Shown: positions 44,121 to 56,338, counted from the first letter of the stretch. The stretch: 64,000 nucleotides of DNA from Xylogone sp. PMI_703 (GCA_021399445.1 JAJTUQ010000003.1:2170001-2234000); one strand, 5' to 3'. Notes: generated by a model not told the origin, from the sequence alone. Translations and numbers: made by a program.

Positions 44121-46020
44121 TTAATCCATAGACTTCTCATCTAAAACGTCGACCACTCCGTTATAACGATCAACAATGATCTTAGATCTGCGGATAGAAT
44201 GTTTGACTGGTGACGGGGACGTAAAGATCTCGGTCATTTCCTCCAGCTAATGCGTGTCAGAAATTGTAATTACTAAATTAACAGATAACGATATGATAAA
44301 ACTCACAGTTCGGTTCTTTGTCTCCACGAAAAAGAAATAGATGACTAGGAAAGCGAATGTATCCCAGAATATGAACAGAAAATAATATTTCCAGCCACTA
44401 TCAAAATGAGTTATCAGAATAGCATCTCTTCGATATGGCAGCAGGACTTACGCGTCTGTAAATGCAATACCCGTGACAAAGGTATTATAGAAACCCGCAA
44501 TATTGGTCCAGAAAGTATGGAACGCCATTCCCTTTGCCCTGTTCTCGTACGCTAGAACTTCTACGCAGTAAAGCCCTTGAAGTGGTGTCCACCCAGCTGC
44601 AAAGACAAATGCGAAAATAAATATCATAGCCACTTCAGCTTTTGCTTGTGAGCTACTAATGGCTACCAGTTTACCAGTTGCTGATGTAGTTAGGTTAGTA
44701 GCATTCAAGGCAGTAATAATAGCAAATAGGATGACGATTAGCCCTGTGGAGACCAAGAGCTGAGGTCTCCGGCCCCATTTATCTGTAAAATATGCCCCAA
44801 TAAGAGCCCCGATAAAAGAAACCACAGCATTGATGCCCTGCAGCAGTAAAACAAGGTGAGCATTTGTTATACCTGCACCGGCAAGCATCTGAGGATAATA
44901 ATACGAAACCGCGCCATTCCCTGCCCACTGTCCAAAGAAACTAATACCAACAGTGAGAGCAGTACGGTATCTGGATTCTCGAGAGTTGAATAAGCCTCTA
45001 TAATCCCACCAGCGCTTATCGGACCCAGTGATTGAAATCTCAGCAAGCATTTCATTGAATTCAAGCTGGACAATGGGCGAGTTACGATCTCCTTCCCCAT
45101 GGTATTCAGCCATTACATTCAAGGCATCTTCGTGCCGGTCGTTCGCCATGAGCCAGCGAGGAGTCTTGATACGTTAGGCTTAACTCAATATCAGACAGTA
45201 TGCAGAAGACATACCTCTGGAAAAAAGAAGATACTTGCGCCAACAATTCCGGGCAGAACCATCTGGATCCAAATGGGGATCCTCCAGGAATTAGTTCCCG
45301 CGATTGTCGAAGTACCATACGGAATAAAGGTTCCGGGAATGCTTCCAACAAAGTAGAATGTATTATAAAATCCCGTGAGTTTTCCACGCCATGTAGGATG
45401 TGCCATTTCAGAGACATATGGTAAGCCAGATGAAGGTCCAAGGGCCGCACCGACACCAAGCAAGAAGCGGCCGATCATAAATGCTGCCAAATTTGTAGCT
45501 GTAGCTTGCACTATGGTACCTATGAAGATGACGACGACACTGATGAACATTCCCATACGGCGACCTATCAACTCGCATGTAAGAATGAGTATTATTAGGC
45601 AAAACGATCCGTGTTACCTCTGAAGTCTGCCAAGGGCCCAGCAATGAATGCGCCGACCAGACTGCCTATAGTGTATATCGCATAGACAATTCCAGTGGAT
45701 GGGGTACCAGCCGTCAGAGAAAAGCCAAAGTATGATCGATATTGGACATAAGAGTTGATGCTGCCCATCAAGCTTCCATCATAACCGCTGACAGCAGCAA
45801 GGAGACTGGAAATTCCTACAAAGTAATACAGCTGGTAGGGGTTAACTTTGATGCGAACTATCCGCGAATAAAAGCTTACCTTGAACATGCCCTTGGTGAA
45901 CGGAGACGGCTTCTGCAGCGCTTCAGCAGTAGCGAGAGCAACATTCTGAACGTGGAGCACTTGCTGATGCTTCTCATCAACCCCTGCCGCCGTATCTTCT
46001 ATCTCGTTACTTCCCGCCAT
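44121..46020 (-). CDS. MFS sugar-porter family transporter (D-amino-acid gene group)
   Basis: Six exons: 46020-45880, 45831-45618, 45564-45215, 45164-44452, 44397-44307 and 44246-44121, giving 544 aa and twelve membrane segments. Signatures are GYDGSLMGSIN (TM1), GRRMG, GRFLLGVGAALG, PETPRWLMANDRHEDAL (after TM6, across intron 3), KWGRRP and ETKNRTLEEM. Intron 1 is 48 bp and stop-free, so an unspliced form with 16 extra residues is possible; splicing restores the usual KLYYFVG join. Substrate is not predictable; its neighbours suggest it may import the compound handled by the fusion enzyme, although sugar porters usually carry sugars. Confidence 0.85.
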
Positions 46021-46692
46021 AATACGAGGTGGACGTTCAGAATATATACTGAAGATGAATGTTCATATTAGAATTGGGCTGAGCTCCACCAGCGAAGGGA
46101 GATGACCGTGAAATATCAATTATGCCTACTTTAACTTCCCCTCATTTCCCCCTCATTATCCTTATCTCGGCGTTATGATCCCCGGCCTTACTCTCGTATT
46201 TGTGCACTATGTTGTGCTGAAAAGGGAAAACGAGCGACTAACCAATCAAGATTTTCATTTAGAAGTTCTCGAACCGGCGGAATGGGCGAATTGAAGGACG
46301 GGGCTTGAGAACAAATACTCTATTGCTCTGTCAGGGGTTGTATTATTGCCCAATGTGGAAGGTAAAATAGGCCTGTACCATTTCGCAGAAGGTGCCAGTT
46401 ACCCAGCTCACTTCCACAGAATTATGATCGCAGCCTGCGGTATAATATGACCGTTGCAGTTGCTACAGTAGACCAACAACAACTGTCTTGCATATTTAAA
46501 GAGAACTTGAGACCAGATTAGGAAATGGAACAAATCTGCGAACGTTAATTCCGATCCTCAGTTGGGCAAGTCTAAATCTGTCGTTAAATTAAAGGTTGAG
46601 AACGATCAGCCACTGCCACTACCTTCCGCGTGCCAATATCCCAAATAAGTTCCGCTCATGATACAGATACACCAATAATCAACCCGTCCGTT
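46021..46692. other. MFS promoter region
   Basis: No gene. Contains CTTCCGCG at 46623-46630, the reverse complement of a CGGAAG half-site like the palindrome at 48876-48890. Confidence 0.4.
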
Positions 46693-48563
46693 TCACCATC
46701 CACGACACCTGATCCATTCATCTATACAATCACCATCATCTTCGTCTACCACGTTGTAGGAATGATACATCGCACCAGCAACACAAGTATGCTGGGGAAT
46801 GATCCTGACTCGTGAGCCCACCACAACGCTATTTACCATCTCAGATTTGACTGCAGAATCTGCTGCACGGGGGGCTAGGATTCCATGCTCTTGTGATAAT
46901 CTAACAACATTCCAGTTATAAGCCAGGTCGAGCGGTTTATCGCATGGCAATATCATCGCCCGGCCCCAAACACCAGCTTCTTCACCAGGTTCGCGACCCA
47001 GACCAAGGCATCCTACATTAACCAGGATCTCACCTCGATCAGAATAGATACTAGATACTTCTGCTTCGATCCAGACAGCTACATCTTCTAATTTAACCAG
47101 ACCTGTTGATACTTGCTGGAGATCGAGTAAAGAAAAATTTCCGGCGTGCAACTCCAGCTCGCCAGGAAGATCTTTCACCTGCTCATGGATGGACATCGAG
47201 GCAGCATGTGCAGTAGGAGTTGCCCCAACCGAGAGCACGAGGTTGAGATTAGGGTCAACCTTAAGACAATCCTCTGCAACGGACCTCACGCATGCGATCT
47301 CATTTAGTAAATGCTCCTCTGCATCTTTGACTGATCTACTACCATAAGAATGACCTGAATGAGCATAAAACCCATGTAATCTTATTCTCTCTGAATCGAG
47401 AATGGTTTTCAGGAGGGGTGGTAACTGTGTTGCCATCGGCTCGAGACCTGATCGATGTGTCCCACAATCAATTTTAACAAAAACTGGCCATGGCTTACCC
47501 AGAGGTAATTCTTGTAGAAATTCAACTTGTGCGAGATGGTCAATCATCAGTATTATTTCCACATCTAGCTCTTCTCTTAGGATTGTAAGACGCTTTAGGT
47601 ATGATTTTGCTGGTGGAACACCATACAACACCTAGGCATTATTAGTATTTGTGCTCGTATTCAATTGATACACCCCCTTACACTGCGGACTGTTCCGTCC
47701 TTAATCAAAGGTGCGGCATGCTCGATCTCCTTCAGCGTGCTACAGATAATTCGCCCATCATCCCCAAGCTCTCGAACTTCAATAGCTGTACCCTGGACTG
47801 TTTTGTGGGACTTGATATGGACACGAAATTTGGCGTTGAGAGCGACAGCACGTTTATACATACGACGGCAATTCCTCGTAAACGTCTGTCTATTGAGGTA
47901 TAACGAAGGTGTAGGTAAATCAGATCTTTTGGAGCCCCGCTGCCATAGGAACCTTCCCAGCGTTTCGTCCAGTGTGTATCCTTCGTACAATGGCGAGGCA
48001 CCTGGCAATGGCGACAATTTTGCACGATTATGCCAGACAACTTTCATGCCAACTGCTGCCGCACCAGGCACATCTGCACTACTTCCGGCGACAAAAAGGG
48101 CTTCATTCGGCTGCACTCCAAGAGCAGAAAGAACGGCTTTGTAAGTCTGTGGATGAGGTTTATAAAATCCAACCTCCTCGGCTGTGAGTACGACATCAAA
48201 GCTGATCCAACAAACTGTCGCTGCACGTCGTCCAAGCTCAATAGAGCAATTCGTAATTACCCCAAGACGCAATCCGCGGGCACGCAAGTTGGAGAGAATG
48301 CTAGCAGCTTCTGGCCACGGTTTCAGATTGCCCCAACTTGCAATAAGTGCAGCAGGAGCGCTAGGTGACAAGCCTGCCTCAAGTGCTGCCTGTGCAACAA
48401 GTTCTTCATATGGTTTATATTCACCGCAGCCGTAGGTCAACTCAAGATACCGAGCACGCCATCGACGGCCATCAGCCATGCTCCCAGCTGCAGCATCCCA
48501 GACTGACCAGCTGTCAATCAGTGCTGTAAGCAGGTCGAATATGACTGCCTTGGGAGGCTCCAT
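46693..48563 (-). CDS. Fusion: HAD-like hydrolase - D-serine dehydratase/D-threonine aldolase-like PLP enzyme
   Basis: Exons 48563-47682 and 47631-46693, phase 0, give 606 aa. Residues 1-225 form a haloacid-dehalogenase-like domain: motif I AVIFDLLTALID (Asp nucleophile), motif II VITNCS, motif III YKPHPQTY (Lys) and motif IV FVAGSSADVPGA, plus VVWHNR. Residues about 235-606 form a fold-type III PLP enzyme of the alanine-racemase N-terminal / DSD1 group: FRVHIKSHKT carries the PLP Lys, then GTHRSGL, HSGHSY, GATPTA and the C-terminal PQHTCVAG with the His-x-Cys zinc site of D-serine dehydratases. Expected reaction: deamination or retro-aldol cleavage of a D-beta-hydroxy amino acid. Both active sites look complete. 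The RidA gene nearby fits enamine formation. Confidence 0.85.
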
Positions 48564-49143
48564 AGTCGAGCGAATTGGTGTGAGGAATGATATGAGAGCG
48601 GGCTAGGCAAAGGTGATATGTTAGCAAAAATCACTGCGGTGTTAAAGCGATCAATGAAGGTCCGTCAAATTTATATTCAACACAATCATCTTAGTTTGTC
48701 ATAACCAAATACAGGAGTTGCGAGTTCTGGATTATCGGAGGTAGAAACCGTGCCCATAGCCTCTTCTAGTTGCTGAATGCAGGTGATTGTGAGTTGTGTT
48801 TCCGTTGTGAACCTTCTAATCGACTATTCTCTGGAACCCGTTTCCGTCGCCTGTTGAAATTCAATCATCCTTGCTCGGAAGCCGCTTCCGGCTCGGGTGG
48901 AGATCCCGTACAGTTTGCACCCATGAATCCACCTCCCGTTGTTCCAGTTAATAACATTTGACCAAACAGAGCAAAAGGGTCGCTATTCCATACAGTACAA
49001 CTGGGATTAAATTACACCTATATGGAGAACGATCCCGGATTGGATACGGGTCCCAATAATCGGGTGAATAACCAAAGCCGTAGAGCAACAGTGCCACCCT
49101 CTCGGAGAAAAACTCTGAATGCGTAAGCCCGTCGCCGGCGGTA
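48564..49143. other. Divergent promoter of the fusion enzyme and the Zn2Cys6 regulator
   Basis: 580 bp shared upstream region containing the palindrome at 48876-48890; no gene. Confidence 0.5.
48876..48890. promoter_or_regulatory. CGG inverted repeat, possible Zn2Cys6 binding site
   Basis: CGGAAGCCGCTTCCG: 6-bp perfect arms with a 3-bp centre and CGG/CCG ends, the type of site bound by Zn2Cys6 dimers. It lies between the fusion-enzyme start and the start of the adjacent Zn2Cys6 gene. A similar CGGAAGCGGATTCCA is at 51606-51620, upstream of the RidA gene. Binding is inference. Confidence 0.4.
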
Positions 49144-51481
49144 ATGCTGTTGGATGCCATTATTACTGATTTCGAAAGCTGTAGATGCCAAAGATGTAGA
49201 AGAAAGAAGATTAAGTGCTCCGGATTATCCCCTTGTCAAAATTGCTCTGAACGTGGCACGCGTTGCATGTATCAAGATCTGGGAAAGAAAGTTGTAATTC
49301 CTGAAGCGTAAGTGGCTGGATAAAGACTGATGCCTATGGACTAATTCTGATTATCTATTCAGATACCTTGAACATCTCAAATCAACTATTAACCGTCTGG
49401 AAGAACAGGTAGCAAATAAACCTTTACAGCCTGATCAACAGTCCGTTCCAGTGCATGAGACTGCTATTGAGCAGGATGAGCCGGCTCCAAACCGCGATAT
49501 ACAAGGTAGCACTATTTATGTTCAACCAAATGTTGAGGCAGCTTTACCTCTTGAGGACACTGTGCCTCCAGTTCAAAACCCGCTGACATCATCACAATCT
49601 TTCTTTCTGACGGATACTTCGGGAAAGCAGCGTATGAAACTTTTCTCCATCAAATCTAGCTTTCACTTACTGAGTGCATAGGGTATCTTGGATCATCATC
49701 TTCTTGGTCCTTCAGCTGGCAGATTAGAAGACTCCTGAAAGAAAAGATCGCAAGTCCCGATACAGTTGATCTCATCCCTAGCTCAGAAGAGGATACCTAT
49801 AGCATGGCATCGGCATCGATACGGGATTCGCTCTCATCCACTCCACTTGATTTCCCTTCACGTGATTACGCTGAGTATTTAACAAATACAACGGCTTTCC
49901 ATCTGGAACCAGTGTACCATATCTTTGTCAAACACTCCTTTATGCAGAAGCTTGATCAATTCTATGAAGAACAGTCCTTCGTTGACCCTCCGAAGTCTCT
50001 TTGGCTTGTACAATTCTTCCTTGTTGTTGCATTCGGAAAGCTATTCCTTCGAAGGGGAGCCTCAGCTTTGGGTCCCCCTGGGGCAAAAGACTTCCTTCAA
50101 GCTATGAGGTTGAAATCAGATCTCTTAGACTTCTGTGACGATCCGGTCCTGGGTATAGAGGTTTTATGTCTCATATCGTTATATCTATTTACCGCTGATA
50201 TTAGAAGCGCTGCATACACATTTGTACACACTCCGTGCCAAATTATTCAGCTGATACACTAACACAATCTATCTAGATCGGACAAGCAATGAGAATGGCT
50301 CTTTCCCTGGGCATGAATAGGAATTCACCTCCGGGGTCGCTAGATATATCTGAGAATGAGCGTCGACGTCGATTGTGGTGGACCGTGTATATCATCGATC
50401 GAAAGCTTTCAATGAATATGGGGGCTCCTTTGAGTATCGAAGCAAAGGACATTGATGTACCATTACCACTTGAGGGTGACCTTGGGGTATCTAACTCTGC
50501 ATTAATCCTCCACTGTAAGCTGGAGATGTTAGAGGGAATGATAATGAACGGTAACAGACTACTCCCGTCCTTTCTCACCTCACGGCTAACTCTACACTAG
50601 CCGGCTATGGTATAAACAGCACATTCAATAAAGCATTTATTTCTGGTATAGAAGAAGTGTTCTCAACAATGACAAAGCTTGCTGAAAGTTTTGCTGGCAA
50701 GTTCGATTTGAATTCCAACCACTCTACTGGAATTTCAAGGGTTGCGGCAACGTTACACCTTATATACTATCAGGTACCTCACTATTTGCTTTACATCCTC
50801 TTTTAGCTATATCTATCCTAAATCTTTCTCACAGTGTACAATAATGGCCACAAGGACAATCATGTTCACATTAGTTCAACAAAGGTTGGCCATCAATAAT
50901 ACCGGCCCTCAAATGACAAAGACAGTCTCGGAACCGGTCATCGTCTTACTACGAACATGCATCGGAGCTGCTACGACAATAATTAAAATTCTTGCCATGC
51001 TCCATGAACAAGATCTAGTTGGTACGAAATAAAATACTCATCACGATACATTTACTAAACTGATACAGAACCATTTCTGCCATTTGATCTCCAGTCTGTC
51101 TTCTCTGCCGCCTTCATCCTTATACTAACAACCATTGCATATCCACCTCTTGTTATAGACAAAACCTGTATCACAAAAGCAGACGAGATATTACTTTGGA
51201 TGTCCTCAAAAGGCAACATACCTGCCAACAGTAGAAGGAGAGAATTAAAAGAGCTTGAAGACCTGGCTATGACTATCAATAATAGCTCGGATCAACCCTC
51301 ATTTAGTTCCGCTACAAATATCCTAAACTCAGATCGTCTTTGGAATAATGTTGAGATTGATGGAGACGGTTCTCGCTCAGATGCGCAGGCATCAATTAGT
51401 CTTATGGGATCTGACTTTCTAGACGGAGAGATTCCAGATGATCTTCAGCACTGGCAGTGGTTTTGGGCTGTGCAGGATTAA
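49144..51481 (+). CDS. Zn2Cys6 transcription factor (fungal_trans domain)
   Basis: Seven exons: 49144-49307, 49363-49631, 49682-50223, 50277-50550, 50601-50773, 50835-51021 and 51069-51481, giving 673 aa. Residues 12-39 are the zinc cluster CRCQRCRRKKIKC..PCQNC..RGTRC, followed by a short heptad region (YLEHLKSTINRLEEQ). RYLGSSSSWSF is the usual motif before the middle domain. The PF04082-type middle domain shows IGQAMRMALSLGMNR, ERRRRLWWTVYIIDRKLS and GAPLSI. Probable nuclear activator of the flanking fusion enzyme, RidA and MFS genes, by context. The ATG at 49144 is the only in-frame start before the zinc cluster. Confidence 0.9.
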
Positions 51482-51605
51482 CGTTTATAGTCAGCCTATC
51501 AATATAATTTTATTCCGTAAAATATTGACGGAATGTCCTTCCATGGCTATTGTGGAGCCTCGTGACTACAGTGACGCTAATAATCATATCATGTGGCGGG
51601 GCCCT

Positions 51606-51620
51606 CGGAAGCGGATTCCA
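51606..51620. promoter_or_regulatory. CGG-type half-palindrome upstream of the RidA gene
   Basis: CGGAAGCGGATTCCA matches CGGAAGCCGCTTCCG (48876-48890) at 12 of 15 positions. It is 182 bp before the RidA start codon. Confidence 0.3.
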
Positions 51621-51801
51621 GCTCATGCGGAATTGGATCCCTAGCTCTAACTATCTCGTAGAAAAAGATCAAAGATATGACGAAAAATGAATAATTCAAT
51701 AAGAATGAGAGTATCTTATATAAATATGATATGCCATGATCATCTCTTACCAGTGTCCACTCGATGCTGAAAATATTGGCTTTATCCAAGACACATTTAC
51801 A

Positions 51802-52378
51802 ATGTCCCGCCTTCCGGTTTATACCGCAGAAGCACCCTCTCCCCGTGTTGGGGTCTATTCTCAAGCCATAGTAGCAAATGGATTTGTTTACTGTTCCGGT
51901 TCCCTGCCTGCGGATCCGACAACGGGACAAATAATAGAAGGAGATGTAAAAGCTCATACTGTATGCACTACCCCAAGATCTGGCATTTAATCATCCACAT
52001 TTGTATTCGAAATTGCGAGCATGGGATACCCGAAGTATCTTGTGCTAGAAAAACAGAGAATGAAAACGTATTCAGAGCTGATATCACATAGCATCAATGC
52101 ATCCAAAATCTTTCTGCAGTTTTGGCTGCCGCAGGGTCGAGCATCAATGATGTTGTCAAAGTCAATGTTTTCTTGCTGGATATAGTGGATTTTGATGCTG
52201 TTAATGAGGTGTATCGGCTGTATTGGGGTGATATCAAACCAGCTCGCACGTGAGTAAAAGTCTCCAGTGCAATTATTACTGATATTGGATCTCATATTAC
52301 GATAGATGTATAGTTGCAAAAACTATTCCGAGGGGTTGCGATGTGGAAATTGAGTGTGTAGCTGTTGTCTCGGCATAG
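51802..52378 (+). CDS. RidA family enamine/imine deaminase
   Basis: Hydrolyses reactive enamines/imines such as 2-aminoacrylate released by PLP dehydratases. Exons 51802-51960, 52092-52249 and 52306-52378 give 129 aa, the standard RidA length. MSRLPVYTAEAPSPRVGVYSQAI, VNGFVYCSG-type and KAHTHQCIQNLSAVL segments are followed by WGDIKPARTCIVAKTIPRG with the substrate-binding Arg and VEIECVAV at the end. An in-frame ATG at 51736 would add 22 residues, possibly a weak targeting sequence, but 51802 matches the family start. Intron 1 (131 bp) is longer than its neighbours. The gene is downstream of the Zn2Cys6 gene, in the same direction. Confidence 0.88.
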
Positions 52379-54205
52379 TTCGTAGGGTGTGGACAGAATG
52401 TTATTTAAGAAGAGTACAGTCTATAGATATGTTCTATAAGCTGAAAAATGCTGGTTGTCAAACTGATCATTGGAGTGTGTAAACTAATCCAATGGTCTTA
52501 CACTCTGATTCGATACTGCTTAGCTCCTGCAGTTTGCATAATTTTATGCATAATTTTATATTATTCTTTATTATCTGATTGAATTTGAGATTCAAAAGAA
52601 TTAATACCTCTGAGAGCACGAGATCTCTAGGATTGGAGAAATTTGCTTTACTGGGATTTATCTTGGGAGTAATGGAAGGCTAGAGACCAATATGCACTTG
52701 AATCTGACTTCCAACTTCGTCATCGCCTAGGAAGGAGAGGGGAAGAGCGATCCCTCGCAGAGGTGGCTACTTCGAGGCAACCGAGGTGAGCGAGGCAACA
52801 CGTAGCGTGGTGCCTGAGGCCCTAACAGCCGGAGTATAGCTTGCTTCGCACGTGATCTCTAGCCAAATCCCAGCCAACACTTTGGACTTCGTCATTATTG
52901 AATACTGCTGTACAAACGTCCATCATTATGCTTGGAAAAAGGTGAGCGGTTCCTGACGCGATTAGGGGGTTTAATTAACCATACGGTTTGCATCCAGTAA
53001 CGTGGTGGATTTAACGAAGTGTTGCATCAATTACGGTATGCATTTGTTCTACTGAGTTAGACCCAAGTTCAGACGATGTCGGATTTCCTGCTGAAGCAGC
53101 GTTAGAAGTGCCTAGAACCTCTTTCTATGTATAGAATCAACACCTAACCACGTTTGGTGAACTGGAGTGATCGTGGGCTCGTTCTGGCCAAGCCAAAGTT
53201 CGCCATGTGCAATTCCGTCACTGTCTGGTCGGACCGAGTCAGACCTGCCAAGGAGGCTCACGTGATGGCTGATCTCGCCAAGAAGAGATCGGATTGTGCG
53301 AATACTGTAAATTCTCCGGCACACAGTCTTGACAGTCAGCCGGCAGCACGACTGTGGGTTCCGCGGGCTGTATCGATAAGCATCAATCAGTTATGATGCT
53401 GACGTGTTAGGCGCAGGCCTAGCCTAATATCGGTACATACAAAGTCCTGCGTAAAAATGTGCTAGCAAACTATCACTGAAGGGAGCAGCATGCCGAGTAA
53501 TGAATGGTGGCAGATCTACTGTGGCAGTACGCCGCGACCGTTTCATAAACTGCTATAAAAAGCTGTTGAGGCTGGGCAGGCGTGGCAGGCTCGAGGTACT
53601 CCCATTTATTGCTGTCACGGCTGTCTGCGTCGTATGCCAGAAAGGACCGCAATGAGGCTGATCTCTTGGATGCCCAGTCGCAGCGAAACAGCGATCCGGA
53701 GAAATGAGACAGAACACACAGCCCCCGGAAGAGGCAAAACGCCCGGTACCTCGCTGGAACCGCAAAACCTGCCCAGAATGACAGCGACGACAGGTACCGG
53801 GCACTGCCACAGCACTGCGTCATGGTGGAGCCCGTGCAAGGAACCGGCCCGGTACTTTCAACTCTCTACGAGCTTCTTTGCACGCGTTGCGTTTCAACTG
53901 TGGCTCGGACCTGCGGGATGGGCATGACGATGGCGTCGATGAAAATAAACAAGGTTCAGCTCAGTATTTAGTAATGCCTCCTTTCCCTCGTAACTACAAT
54001 ACATTACTTGTGCAGCTTTAAATATCCTTCAGTCCAGATCCAAAATCACCATCTTCTTCCAGTGATTCTGACCTCTTTCGTTCACGACATTCGTTTTCGA
54101 GTCTGAAAAGGTTCCAAACGCTTCAACATCATCCAGATCCACCAGATCTTTCTCACATCGTCACATAACCCAAATTAAACTCACATTCACCAATCCTACG
54201 TCAAA
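52379..54205. other. Long intergenic region with a GC-rich part
   Basis: No supported gene. A near-perfect hairpin GGCAACACG-TAG-CGTGGTGCC lies at about 52794-52814. From 53150 to 53930 GC content rises and ORFs of 70-116 codons overlap on both strands, but none shows a domain or plausible splice partners; probably a decayed insertion or simple compositional shift. Confidence 0.45.
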
Positions 54206-54856
54206 ATGCGTTTCTCCAACGTTGCCGCTCTCGCCATCCTCGCCTACACCTCCACATCTTCCGCCCAGGTCAACTTGGGCAGCGTCGTCAACGACATCAC
54301 ATCCGACGTAGGGAGTGCCGTGGGTGCCGCCACCTCCGTCGTGGGCGGTGCTGCTCAGTCCATCGCTTCTGATGCCCGCAGCGAAGCCAGCGTAGCCACG
54401 TCTGTTGTCGGCGGAGCTCTCAGCACTGCTGGGTCGGCAGCTGGCGGTGCCTTCACCACCGCAACCTCCGTAGTGGGAGGTGCCATCAGCACAGCGGTCT
54501 CCGCCGGCGAGGGAGCATTGTCCTCAGCCACGAGCATTGCCGGTGGTAAGATCTCTTCGGCCGTCAACGAGGCAAGCAGCGCCATCAACAGCCTCAACAG
54601 CGTCGCTTCCACTGCATCAGGTGCTGCACGCAGCAGCGCGTTGAGCGAGGCCAGCAAACTGAGCAGCCAGATTGCCAGCGCTACCAGTGCGGTCGCCAGT
54701 GCGGAGCGCAGCGCCCAAAGTGCTGCCAGTACCGCGGCTAGTGGAGCTGCCAACTCAGCAGGTGCTTCATCAACTCACTCGACCAACGGTGCGATGAAGA
54801 CCCAGGCTCCCATGTTCGGCGCAATCGCCATCGGTGCTGCGGTGTACATGCTCTAA
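54206..54856 (+). CDS. Secreted Ala/Ser/Gly-rich protein, probably GPI-anchored
   Basis: 216 aa, single exon. Residues 1-20 are a signal peptide ending SSA, then a low-complexity Ala/Ser/Gly/Val body with repeated TSVVGGA units (about residues 41-95) and later AASTAAS stretches, and a C-terminal hydrophobic tail (FGAIAIGAAVYML) after a short spacer with small residues, as in GPI signal sequences. There are no Cys and no catalytic motifs. Likely a cell-wall or surface protein. GC content and codon use are higher in G/C than in neighbouring genes, as often seen in highly expressed fungal wall proteins. Confidence 0.8.
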   Translation: MRFSNVAALAILAYTSTSSAQVNLGSVVNDITSDVGSAVGAATSVVGGAAQSIASDARSEASVATSVVGGALSTAGSAAGGAFTTATSVVGGAISTAVSAGEGALSSATSIAGGKISSAVNEASSAINSLNSVASTASGAARSSALSEASKLSSQIASATSAVASAERSAQSAASTAASGAANSAGASSTHSTNGAMKTQAPMFGAIAIGAAVYML

Positions 54857-56338
54857 GTGAGCCGAGTTGACTCTTTCTCTTTTTACTCTTGACTACGACA
54901 GCTCGATAGCAACATCGACATTTTTCATTGTACACTAGACCATATTTAAAATAGGGGTTAGGAACGGAGGAAGCAAATTATATGTACGAGTAACAATATT
55001 GATGGGGCTGCATTGGACAGATGGGCATATATAGCATTTTTGCATCTTAGCATCTTGCATTCAGCATGTAACTATACCAAGCTCACCAGGAGCATTAATG
55101 TGATTTATGAAGATAATTAAATATGATAAATTCCTTACCTTTTAAGAAATCTGCAATTTTGCCCCTGATGAATGTGTTCCGAACTACGTCACGGGGTTAT
55201 CTGTAGACGCTGGTATTCAAAGACAATGTAGGCAAATGATGTGCCTAATTCAATCACAGATTGCTCTAAGCTATTAGATGTGGTGGCTTGGCCACGATTG
55301 ATAGGCCTTAGCTACAAATACTATTTACTAAAGTAAATCAAGTTACCAGAGCTGTACTATATGCAAAGATTCAATAACTCTGATAGTTCCATGATTTTTG
55401 CATCGTAAAAAGACCCCTCTGTTGAAGTTTATAGATGTACAACACAAGGATACTGATATCGTAACTTCACATACCTATGAGCATATAGTAACCAAGCATG
55501 TGCTCAGTATTCTCTCGGTAAACCTATACTGTGGCGCGCGGTATGCTTTCTCTTCAACCAAACACTATGCACTCACCCATACACAACTTATCTCGTTCAA
55601 TAGAGTAACAGAGCTTGGTCCTGTAGGCGCTCTGAAAAATCCATCGAGTCAGGGTCTAGAGCACCTTTGGCTTCCTGGATCACACCCGAGGATAAAGCTT
55701 TACATTACAGTCTCTTCTATGGGAACTACAAATCTCCGTCGATGTGGTACAGTACAAACGCGCAGTAGTAAACCTTGGGGTTAAAGAGGAGAAGAAGCAG
55801 AACCTGAAACAGAAATTAGACACGCCAACATTGATGGTCACTGGAGGCTTTCATTGGTGATGAAAACGCTAGGCTGTGAACACTAAGAAATTGGGATGTT
55901 TTAAAGAAAGAGATTGCAGTTTTGCAACTTCGAATTTGTAGTTTGATATAATTTATTCGTTACATATGAAACTCGACACGGTGTACATCACATGAGGTTT
56001 CAACGATAGATCCGGTGGAAAAGAGACGTGACAATGCTCAGCTACTTATTACCCTTTATATCGGTCAAGAGGTTCAACTTGTAAGTGACGGCTTCAAGGG
56101 TTAGGCTCCATCTTCACTAGGATAATGAGGCTTATGGAAGCACTGCAAGTGCACGTATACCTAGCGTCCTTTTTTTTAGTGATACTTATATTTTTCAATT
56201 TAATCTTTGGCGAAGGGGAGTAGCTCGTCACTAGTAGGCTACACAAAGCTATAGTCAGGTATTCAACTTTAGATCTCATCACCACATCCACACTCACCCT
56301 CATTCAACTCACTGTCTTCCTCTACCCAGGCTGTCGCC
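54857..56338. other. Intergenic, no gene seen
   Basis: The plus ORF 55398-55784 has no motif. No coding signal. Confidence 0.5.

Noticed and set aside
53112..53927. Overlapping ORFs of 70-116 codons on both strands
   Set aside because: All lie in a GC-rich stretch where long chance ORFs are expected; none has a domain or signal peptide.
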